A stretch of DNA of 10,923 nt, taken from contig CAMPIQ010000126.1 of the NCBI GenBank assembly GCA_946886475.1, positions 1-10,923 of the forward strand, given 5' to 3'. Of this stretch, positions 1 through 6,025 are shown in pieces. Positions within the stretch are counted from its first letter, which is position 1; each line of letters opens with the position of its first letter. Under the pieces are notes generated by a model. It was not told where the DNA came from. It ran no database searches and saw only the letters and a program-made list of their open reading frames with translations. The stretch is from an uncultured Chitinophagales bacterium. GTDB lineage: Bacteria > Bacteroidota > Bacteroidia > Chitinophagales > Chitinophagaceae. The position numbers and the translations under genes are program-made.

Positions 1-100
1 TAATAAACATATCGAAACAATATTTTGATTTGATTAAAGAAGTGATCCTGCTCTATTTGCATCGCATATAGAATTCATATCGCAGGCTTTAGTGTGCCGC
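1..100. other. Left-edge non-coding stretch
   Basis: AT-rich sequence between the window edge and the terminator at 101-126. I see no convincing reading frame, RNA gene or repeat in it. It may be the far side of an intergenic region whose next gene lies outside the window. Confidence 0.4.
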
Positions 101-126
101 AAAAAAAAGCTACCGAAGTAGCTTTG
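101..126 (-). terminator. Intrinsic terminator with UUCG loop
   Basis: Read on the minus strand, an 8-bp stem (AAAGCTAC pairing with GTAGCTTT, plus-strand 106-113 with 118-125) encloses a TTCG tetraloop and runs straight into an eight-T tract (plus-strand A's at 101-108). This is a textbook Rho-independent terminator. It lies about 25 bp past the stop codon of the minus-strand lipoprotein gene at 151-720, so it probably ends the transcript of that gene and perhaps also of the cyclase gene upstream. Confidence 0.85.
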
Positions 127-150
127 TTATGTTAGCGATGTCTCTCTCAA

Positions 151-720
151 TTACTCTGCAACACCAATTTGTTTCATCATGGCGTGATTATCCCAGTGCA
201 AATATTCTTCGGTCATTTTGCCGTCTTTCCAATGTGCAATGGTTGACATGGTCAATTTGAATTTTTTACCAGTAGGCTGAATCACTTTTCCATTTCCCAT
301 ATCCATGGGTTTAGAGAATGTTCCTTCCATTTCCCCTATCACGGCTGTCCAGTCACCACTGCCGAAACTTACCGGATGTTTGGTGATTTTTGTATCAGGC
401 GCAAAGGCAAACAAAGGTGTCAGCATATTGATATGCTCCGGGTGCAGACCTGTCGTGACAGTACCATCCGGATAATAAACTTTAATGTCGTCAGCGTGAC
501 TGATGGCAAAGCTGTCCCACTGCTGATTGTTGTAGTACTGAAAGTCCAGACTGTCAAAGCGCCTCAGTCTTTCCTGGGTTAACTGGTCGTTACCTGCTGT
601 TGTGTTTTCTGATTCCTGCATATCGTTATTTGCAGTTGACTGGGGGTTGTCGTTGCATGCTGTCAGTATAATGCTTAATAGCAAAGCTGAAGTAATAAAG
701 CCCGGGGTTTTCTGTTTCAT
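151..720 (-). CDS. SnoaL/NTF2-like lipoprotein
   Basis: A predicted lipoprotein of 189 residues. The N-terminus has a Lys-containing n-region, a hydrophobic stretch (about 9-19) and a lipobox ending LTAC, so Cys22 would be the lipidated residue after signal peptidase II cleavage. Residues 23-45 are a low-complexity Asn/Ser/Thr/Glu linker. Residues 47-189 resemble the SnoaL-like (NTF2-superfamily) fold: a helix, then the segment HADDIKVYYPDGT (75-87), a central strand region around GDWTAVIGEMEGTF, and a typical SnoaL ending EEYLHWDNHAMMKQIGV (171-187). The fold family is fairly safe. The function is not: it includes polyketide cyclases, isomerases, ester-cyclase-like proteins and many binding proteins with no known reaction. 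The gene lies 75 bp downstream of the cyclase gene on the same strand with no obvious terminator between, so cotranscription is possible. A strong terminator follows it. Confidence 0.75.
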   Translation of the reverse strand: MKQKTPGFITSALLLSIILTACNDNPQSTANNDMQESENTTAGNDQLTQERLRRFDSLDFQYYNNQQWDSFAISHADDIKVYYPDGTVTTGLHPEHINMLTPLFAFAPDTKITKHPVSFGSGDWTAVIGEMEGTFSKPMDMGNGKVIQPTGKKFKLTMSTIAHWKDGKMTEEYLHWDNHAMMKQIGVAE

Positions 721-795
721 TTTAGATTGTTTTATAGTGAAGAAATTAACTCTTTATTGAGTCAGCCTATTGAGTGGACTGCTAACGAACATAAA

Positions 796-1728
796 CTAAG
801 CGAACTCACTGCCTAACAGATACACTTTTTGCGCGCTTTCAATTCCTTTTAAGGCCACCAGTACCGGTTCCATAGTTGGGGGATGGGATAAAAGTTCATA
901 GATCTCAGATGAAACCACAAGACTATTGTTCAATGATTTGGTGGCATTCTGAAGCCTTGAGGCCACATTTACCGGGTAGCCCATAACAATCATTCTTTCC
1001 TCTTCTCCAACACGTATCACACCGCTCACTACCCTGCCAACATGAATACCAATACCCACCTGGATGTTTTCGCTGAAATGTATATTGAAGTAGCTTTTAT
1101 TAATGCTTACCAGATCATCCAGAATGGACAATGCAGCCTGCACTGCAGACTGAACACTTTTTGCCCGGTTTACATCGCAACCAAAAACAGCATATAACCC
1201 ATCGCCTGCGGTTTCAATGATCCTGCCGTTATGCGCTTCAATAATATTTTGAAAAATTAAAAAGAGTTTCCGTATGATATGTATCGTGTCAAAAGGGAGC
1301 AGCTTTTCTATAAGAGGTGTGAAGTCCCGTATGTCGAGAAAAAATAAAACCAGTTCTTTTTCCTCCCCGATCTGCTCGGAAGATGCTCCGGTGGAATTGC
1401 CAATGTAAATGCCAATGTCTGTTTCATCCTGAATGATCCTTGTAAGCCTGATGGGACCACCGGTAATACGCGTTTGGCAGCCCAGGCGAACATGGCGCGG
1501 AAAATGCATTTGGTGGTTCAACCGCTCTTCCTTTTCAGTTGGAGGGGTTAGCCATTCTGAACCTTCAATAATTAATACCCGGCAGGTAGAACACCTGGCA
1601 TTACCTCCACAAACATGAAACAAAGGCACTCCGGCAGCCAGGGCTGCCTCCAAAATGGTTTGATCCGGGGAAGCGTAAACACATCCTTCCTTGGGAAATT
1701 CGATTAAGTGTTTTGTCTCGGGTAACAT
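796..1728 (-). CDS. Ferredoxin-domain class III nucleotidyl cyclase
   Basis: A 310-residue soluble protein with no signal peptide or membrane segment. Residues 5-100 form a plant-type [2Fe-2S] ferredoxin domain with cluster ligands C40-X4-C45-X2-C48 and C84. Residues 125-308 form a class III adenylate/guanylate cyclase homology domain. The two metal-binding aspartates are present (D132 in FLDIRDFT, D176 in AGDGLYAVFG), as is the transition-state pair N254 and R258 in VNVASRL. The position that is normally Lys in adenylate cyclases is Glu172. The partner position, Asp or Thr in adenylate cyclases and Cys in guanylate cyclases, is Ile247. The protein should therefore bind metal and could be catalytic, but its nucleotide preference cannot be called cAMP or cGMP. 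Ferredoxin-cyclase fusions are known in bacteria; redox or iron sensing by the cluster is inference. The ATG start at 1728 directly precedes the ferredoxin domain. It may share a transcript with the SnoaL-like lipoprotein gene downstream. Confidence 0.9.
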   Translation of the reverse strand: MLPETKHLIEFPKEGCVYASPDQTILEAALAAGVPLFHVCGGNARCSTCRVLIIEGSEWLTPPTEKEERLNHQMHFPRHVRLGCQTRITGGPIRLTRIIQDETDIGIYIGNSTGASSEQIGEEKELVLFFLDIRDFTPLIEKLLPFDTIHIIRKLFLIFQNIIEAHNGRIIETAGDGLYAVFGCDVNRAKSVQSAVQAALSILDDLVSINKSYFNIHFSENIQVGIGIHVGRVVSGVIRVGEEERMIVMGYPVNVASRLQNATKSLNNSLVVSSEIYELLSHPPTMEPVLVALKGIESAQKVYLLGSEFA

Positions 1729-2171
1729 GCTACAGTTGTTTTAAAGGTTGTATTCTGCAGAGTTCAGCTGCCTGTCCCCTGGTCTTTATTGGTATCAATA
1801 GATACATTCAATACAGTTGGCTGTTCGTACAGTCCTCGTCTTTTCAGTGTTCACTTTGCTATCATATTCTCCGCCATAACGTTTAAAGGTGGTACGCATC
1901 AGGTGCTTTACCTTAAACTGGATTGCGCTGGTGCCATCTTACAGGTATTGCCCCTAACTGATGAATGTATGGGCGATACTTTATCTTATGCAAAAACATT
2001 ACCAGAGCAAAGGGTAGGAACTGCCGGGATAGAATAAAAACTAGCTGAAAGGGTAGTTACTGTAATGTAATACTTTATTCAAACACCAGCATTGATGGTG
2101 AAGTTGCGTGTCAACTATGGCGACTGTTTGTCTTTTTATTCTTAATATTCTTTAGGGTATTTCAAACCTTA
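1729..2171. other. Intergenic region without recognisable gene
   Basis: About 440 bp between the start of the cyclase gene and the HNH remnant. A plus-strand frame stays open here (a TTG could start it at 1789, stop near 2037), but its translation shows no known motif or signal peptide, and no start context supports it. The cyclase promoter should lie in 1729-1800. I did not find a match to the Bacteroidota -33/-7 consensus there. Confidence 0.4.
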
Positions 2172-2399
2172 TCAACCATCCAACCTGTTATACTTTTTCC
2201 TATTGCAATCATGACATAATAGTTGAATGTAATTCGTTGAATTTGATCCTCCTTTTGAAAACGGGATAATATGATCAAATTCGAGAACACTGTGACAATC
2301 TGTGAAGCGCTCATTATATTTCTGATAAACTTCCAGCCTGACGGACTTGAATGTATGTGTTGATCTTTCATCAATTTTTGAATAACTTACAATAGCGAC
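2172..2399 (-). pseudogene. HNH endonuclease C-terminal remnant
   Basis: A stop-to-stop minus-strand frame of 75 codons, with no ATG, translates to a recognisable HNH nuclease C-terminus. A helix resembling the usual pre-HNH segment (FKSVRLEVYQKYN, about 17-29) is followed by the His-containing core EFDHIIPFSKGGSN (40-53), then YIQLLCHDCNRKKYNRLDG ending at the stop. The core His, the Asp before it, the Asn in the central loop, and the CHDC zinc pair with CNRKK are all as expected. The first zinc pair is damaged: the segment RFTDCHS has Phe where the first Cys belongs, and the loop between this pair and LEFDH looks shortened. Two stops (TAA and TGA) lie immediately upstream, and I found no in-frame N-terminal domain beyond them. 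I read this as a truncated, decaying gene, perhaps left by a mobile element or nuclease gene. A functional 70-residue miniature HNH protein starting at a GTA/ATT-region codon is much less likely. Confidence 0.65.
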
Positions 2400-2512
2400 T
2401 TATCACAGAGCCCCTAAGTTTCCTAATGAAGCAGTTTATATTTTGAATCTGAACCTGGAAAATAATTACAGTTAAAAATTAGACCTGTTCATTTTAAAAG
2501 TTAAACGCAGGG
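2400..2512. other. AT-rich upstream region of secreted SGNH gene
   Basis: AT-rich intergenic DNA upstream of the SGNH/T9SS gene. It should hold that gene's promoter. I see no clean TAnnTTTG-type -7 element and no hairpin. Minus-strand frames here are closed by several stops, so the HNH remnant does not extend intact into it. Confidence 0.35.
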
Positions 2513-2554
2513 ATGCTATACCGGGAAAAAACAAAGGAGAAGAAAAAAAAATCG

Positions 2555-4327
2555 ATGATCAATAAAAAGGATCAATGGATGCTTCTTTTGTTTTCATTAA
2601 TCCTGCTTATAACTCCATCCAGCCTGCATGCTCAAACAACCCGGAGAGTCCTTTTTTTGGGAAACAGCTATACCGGTGTAAATAATTTACCTCAAATTGT
2701 ATACGACATAGCCTTGTCAGTGGGTGACACCCTGGTTTTTGACAGCTATACTCCCGGTGGTTACCAATTAATGGAACATTATACAGATAATATGAGCCTG
2801 AATAAAATTATGGCAGGTGAATGGGAATATGTAGTGCTGCAGGGTCAGAGCCAGGAACCCATTACGCATAACAGTCAATTCGTGGATGGCGGGTTTCAAT
2901 TGAATAATTTTATTACGCAATTCAACCACTGTTCGGTAACCATGTTATACATGACATGGGGATATAAAAATGGAGATGCGTTCAACTGCTCCTCCTTTCC
3001 GGTGATGTGTACCTATGTGGGAATGGATAGTACCATCAGGAATAACTACCTGCATCTGGCGTCGGTTATCAATGCGGAAGTATCTCCCGTCTCTGTTGTT
3101 TGGAAATGGCTGCGGCAAAATCATCCGGGAATTGAATTGTACCAGGCCGATGGAAGTCACCCCACAGCAGCAGGATCGTTCGCGGCTGCCTGTTGCTTTT
3201 ATGCCATGCTGTTTAAAAAAGATCCTTCACTGATCCCATTTAATTATGGACTAAGTACAAACAATGCTTCGATCATAAAAGATGCTGTGAGAAATATAGT
3301 TTTCGACAATTTGGATCTGTGGGATTATAAGCAACCACCCTTATCTGATTTTCAATACCACATAGGTGCCGGCAGCAATGAAGTATTTTTTAATCCGCTG
3401 ACCCAGGGTACTGCAGAAACAGTTCTTTGGGACTTTGGCGATTTCACAACATCATCCCTGCCTAACCCTGTACATTCCTATTTATCCAATGGCAGTTATA
3501 CAGTTAAATTCACTTCAACCAATTGTGATCTGGAAGGATTGCATACCAGCATGAAGGATACTGTAATTCAATTTTGCAATCATACACCAACAGTCTATAC
3601 ATCTCATCCCTGGTTATGCAGGAAAGATACCCTATGGACCCAGCCTGGGGATTCTTATCGATGGTTTTCATATGGAATGCCGGTTGCTGAAAACAATCAA
3701 TACCTGGCTGATTATATCCAATATGATAATAGTAGTTTTTCTGTTCTTACCACCATCAATGGCTGTGCAGAATTGTCCCGGGTATTTGCCGGAACTCCTG
3801 AATGGTCAGGTTATTTTTTTGACATATTGCCCGGAGCTGATCCCTGTACCGGTGATACGGTTTCATTTGCTGTATTGCATACCGGCGGTTCCTTATCCGG
3901 TTCGGAAAATATACTATGGTACAGGAATGGCACTTTATTGACGCAAATGACCAACGAGGATACATTGTTTATAAGCGCACCAGGTACATATGAATGCAGA
4001 GTGACCAATCCCGCTTCCCACTGTCCTTCAGATACCACTTCTTTCCTTATTGATTATGATTGTGTAATTGTTGGAATTACGGAAACAGGTCAGGATCCAT
4101 ATTGGAATATTTTCCCAAATCCCGCTTCAGAAATCATTACTATTAAGTTGGCTAACAATATTGCACGGGAACAGGTAGAAATTTACAGTGCGACCGGATT
4201 ATTAATAAAAGTTTTAAATGTATCAGGAACAACCAGCATTGATATTTCGGATTTTCCAGGAGGACTTTACTTTGTCAGGTTTAAAAACAAAAAACTACCT
4301 GCATTGAAATTTATTAAACACCAGTAA
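2555..4327 (+). CDS. Secreted SGNH-hydrolase-like protein with PKD and T9SS sorting domain
   Basis: I prefer the ATG at 2555 over the in-frame ATG at 2513. It gives a compact signal peptide (KKDQW, then a Leu-rich core, cleavage near SLHA-Q), and an AAAGGAGA sequence lies at 2533-2540, although its spacing is long. Numbering here counts from the 2513 ATG (604 residues). Residues 44-235 look like an SGNH/GDSL-type domain related to DUF4886-like proteins: nucleophile block FLGNSYTG (Ser52), block II Gly in PGGYQL, block III as VLQGQSQEP, MTWGYKNGD, and the Asp-His block DGSHPTAAGS (D213, H216). Residues about 277-352 are a PKD domain (WDFGDF, HSYLSNGSYTV). Residues about 440-515 look Ig-like (LWYRNGTLL, GTYECRVTN). 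Residues about 530-604 are a type A T9SS C-terminal sorting domain (WNIFPNPASE, SGTTSIDISDFPGGLYFVRF). It is probably an esterase exported through the outer membrane and attached to or released from the surface. The substrate is unknown. Confidence 0.85.
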   Translation: MINKKDQWMLLLFSLILLITPSSLHAQTTRRVLFLGNSYTGVNNLPQIVYDIALSVGDTLVFDSYTPGGYQLMEHYTDNMSLNKIMAGEWEYVVLQGQSQEPITHNSQFVDGGFQLNNFITQFNHCSVTMLYMTWGYKNGDAFNCSSFPVMCTYVGMDSTIRNNYLHLASVINAEVSPVSVVWKWLRQNHPGIELYQADGSHPTAAGSFAAACCFYAMLFKKDPSLIPFNYGLSTNNASIIKDAVRNIVFDNLDLWDYKQPPLSDFQYHIGAGSNEVFFNPLTQGTAETVLWDFGDFTTSSLPNPVHSYLSNGSYTVKFTSTNCDLEGLHTSMKDTVIQFCNHTPTVYTSHPWLCRKDTLWTQPGDSYRWFSYGMPVAENNQYLADYIQYDNSSFSVLTTINGCAELSRVFAGTPEWSGYFFDILPGADPCTGDTVSFAVLHTGGSLSGSENILWYRNGTLLTQMTNEDTLFISAPGTYECRVTNPASHCPSDTTSFLIDYDCVIVGITETGQDPYWNIFPNPASEIITIKLANNIAREQVEIYSATGLLIKVLNVSGTTSIDISDFPGGLYFVRFKNKKLPALKFIKHQ

Positions 4328-4605
4328 ATATTCATAGCAGCAACTTTGAAACCGTTGTGTACATAATTGTTCACCACATTATTCCGTAAGTTCCTGATGC
4401 TCCTCAATCCATTCTTCTAAAGTAGAAGTTAAATAAGTTCTTAATGTTATGAAGTCATTCTTTTCATTCTGAAATCCAAAAATCCAATAACAGGCAAAGC
4501 AAAGTACGTAAGATCTGGATAGATGGAAGCATACCACGACAAGTCGATGCCGCCAGGATGAGAATAAAATAAGAGCCAATGAATAATAATATTCATATCG
4601 CCACC
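4328..4605. other. Convergent intergenic region with doubtful small ORFs
   Basis: Lies between the 3' ends of the secreted SGNH gene and the minus-strand lipoprotein gene. Two overlapping minus-strand frames are open. One runs 4447-4596 (ATG, 49 residues, hydrophobic N-terminus), in the same frame as the lipoprotein gene just past its TGA. The other runs 4379-4609 from a TTG and ends in an acidic tail. Neither has a recognisable motif. No intrinsic terminator with a U-tract was seen for either flanking gene. Confidence 0.35.
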
Positions 4606-5103
4606 TCAATTCTTCGCATCCAGATAATCCTGGTCATTGAACTTATAAATGAACTGGTAGTGGATGAATGTTTCGGTTTCTTCCATGATGGTTGATTCGT
4701 AGCTATGGTAATTATATAGATTCCTGGTAGAAGAAAAAATATAGTGCTTCAGTGCCGGTGATGCAGGTGTATTTTTATAATGGGTAATTCTATAGCTGCC
4801 ATCAAAAACAACTATAACTGAATCGGCTGTGGCAAAATAGTCGGAAACATCACCGCTGCCGATCAACTGCTTACCTGATTTAAACAGGCCTGAAATGGTT
4901 TTTAATCCTCCCGGCGACAATTGGATGATCCTGTCCTGGTAAACATCGCCGCCGTTATACGGACGGATCTCAATATTGTGTGTTGAATTATTCCGGATAT
5001 AAACATCAGCCCTGGTACTTCCTTCATCTTCCTTTGGCTTTTTACAGGACACCATTATGGTGATCATCAATAATATCAATGCAGCAGCTTTTTTAATAAA
5101 CAT
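4606..5103 (-). CDS. Hypothetical lipoprotein
   Basis: A predicted 165-residue lipoprotein that I do not recognise as a named family. The start MFIKKAAALILLMITIMVSC gives a Lys-Lys n-region, a hydrophobic core and a lipobox ending in Cys20. The residues after Cys20 are KKPKEDE. A charged, acid-rich segment right after the lipid-modified Cys resembles the surface-export signals described for some Bacteroidota lipoproteins, so surface exposure is possible (inference). The rest looks like a compact beta-rich domain: RADVYIRNNSTHNIEIRPY, a Gly-rich turn (LSPGGLKTISG), and SVIVVFDGSYRITHYKN (95-111), ending in an aromatic-rich segment. It is divergent from the sigma-factor operon and convergent with the secreted SGNH gene, so its neighbours give no firm functional clue. 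Its promoter should lie within 5104-5390. Confidence 0.75.
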   Translation of the reverse strand: MFIKKAAALILLMITIMVSCKKPKEDEGSTRADVYIRNNSTHNIEIRPYNGGDVYQDRIIQLSPGGLKTISGLFKSGKQLIGSGDVSDYFATADSVIVVFDGSYRITHYKNTPASPALKHYIFSSTRNLYNYHSYESTIMEETETFIHYQFIYKFNDQDYLDAKN

Positions 5104-5402
5104 AGGTTGTTCTTTAGATTAAAATTTTGCGTAAACGGATGAAAGATATAATAAAGTACTAAGATAATGAATGGATCCTCATTCTCCTGCACAGCTAAAC
5201 CAGGTTGGTGAAGGGAAGATAAATTAGTGTGGTTCCGGCTTTCATTTTAATTACCATCATTCCTTTATTCCGCGCAGGCCAGCCTATTGCCTGCCTGGTA
5301 CCTTTCTTTACCAAACCAGATCAACTTATTTACTTCACCAGGCCAGGTAAACAAATCATGTGTAAGTGAAATTCAAAGTAGATTTGTCGGGTGCCTGAAT
5401 CC
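5104..5402. other. Divergent promoter region (lipoprotein / sigma factor)
   Basis: About 300 bp between divergent genes. It must contain promoters for the minus-strand lipoprotein gene and the plus-strand sigma-factor operon. It holds a short imperfect hairpin (GCAGGC at 5274-5279 pairing with GCCTGC at 5289-5294) without a T-tract, and a -7-like element TAGATTTG at 5379-5386. No gene or RNA gene was recognised. Confidence 0.45.
5379..5386 (+). promoter_or_regulatory. Possible Bacteroidota -7 promoter element
   Basis: TAGATTTG fits the Bacteroidota housekeeping -7 consensus TAnnTTTG at every fixed position and lies 17 bp upstream of the preferred ATG of the sigma-factor gene (5403). A matching TTTG-type -33 element is not seen at the usual spacing. 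If used, transcription would start only about 10 bases before the ATG. Such 8-base matches occur by chance, so this is weak. Confidence 0.3.
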
Positions 5403-5987
5403 ATGAATGATGAATTAGAACTGTTTAGGAAGATAGCAGGAGGTGATGAATTGGCCTTTGAACAGGTTTTTCACCGCTATACCCCAAAGTTGCTTTCTTT
5501 CATAAAAAAGATCACCAGGAACGATTCTTTATCTGCAGAATTGATCCAGGAAACTTTTATGCGTTTATGGATGAAAAGGGAGCAGCTAAAGGACATAGAA
5601 AATCCTTCAGCATGGATTTACCGTATTGCATCTAATCTTTCTCTTAATTATTTGCAGAAGCAGTCGAATAGAAAACAACTATTATATAAAATGGCACCGG
5701 TGGAAAATGCTGCCAGTCCGGAGGACCTGATAGACGTAAAAGAATTGAACCAGATCATCAAAGAAGCAATTGACCATTTGCCGGAGCGCCGGCAGGAAGT
5801 GTACCGGCTTAGCCGTGAAGCAGGTCTTTCCCACCAGCAAATTGCAGATAAGCTGAATATTTCTGTCAATACCGTAAAGAACCAGATCGTTACTTCCTTA
5901 AAATTCATTCAGCAGTCAATAAACAAACAAAAAGGGCGGACCATTTGCCTGCTTTTCATTTTTTTCATTTTTGAAATATTTTTTTAA
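5403..5987 (+). CDS. ECF RNA polymerase sigma factor (FecI/Bacteroidota type)
   Basis: An extracytoplasmic-function sigma-70 factor that should direct RNA polymerase to a small regulon, very likely including the downstream receptor genes. Numbered from a GTG at 5391 it has 198 residues, but I prefer the ATG at 5403 (residue 5), which begins MNDELELFRKIAGGDELAFE in the usual family manner. Region 2 spans about 11-85: LAFEQVFHRYTPKLLSFI, then SAELIQETFMRLW for core binding, then NPSAWIYRIASNLSLNYL for -10 recognition. Region 4 spans about 120-172, with the helix-turn-helix LSHQQIADKLNISVNTVKNQI for -35 contact. The 182-198 tail (CLLFIFFIFEIFF) is very hydrophobic, a feature I recall in many Bacteroidota ECF factors. 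There is no sensor domain, so control should come from the FecR protein encoded 38 bp downstream. Confidence 0.93.
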   Translation: MNDELELFRKIAGGDELAFEQVFHRYTPKLLSFIKKITRNDSLSAELIQETFMRLWMKREQLKDIENPSAWIYRIASNLSLNYLQKQSNRKQLLYKMAPVENAASPEDLIDVKELNQIIKEAIDHLPERRQEVYRLSREAGLSHQQIADKLNISVNTVKNQIVTSLKFIQQSINKQKGRTICLLFIFFIFEIFF

Positions 5988-6025
5988 AAGGCATAGTCCT
6001 TCCTTCCGTTTCAATTGACATACAT

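Noticed and set aside
1789..2037. Plus-strand 82-codon frame starting at TTG
   Set aside because: No ATG, no motif, no signal peptide and no neighbouring partner. The frame is also open upstream into the opposite-strand cyclase gene, as chance frames often are.
2162..2374. Minus-strand 70-codon ATG frame over the HNH remnant
   Set aside because: It is the wrong frame. The recognisable HNH residues appear only in the neighbouring frame at 2172-2399.
4379..4609. Minus-strand 76-codon frame from TTG
   Set aside because: Non-standard start overlapping the stop of the lipoprotein gene and no recognisable motif; kept only as a note under the small-ORF finding.
5274..5294. Short hairpin GCAGGC...GCCTGC
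   Set aside because: A six-base stem with a nine-base loop and no T-tract, in a promoter region. It is too weak to call a terminator or riboswitch.
5199..5348. Inverted-repeat-like pair near 5199-5213 and 5333-5348
   Set aside because: Only the outer eight bases pair cleanly, and the inner part mismatches and differs in length. This is not convincing as an operator or attachment site.
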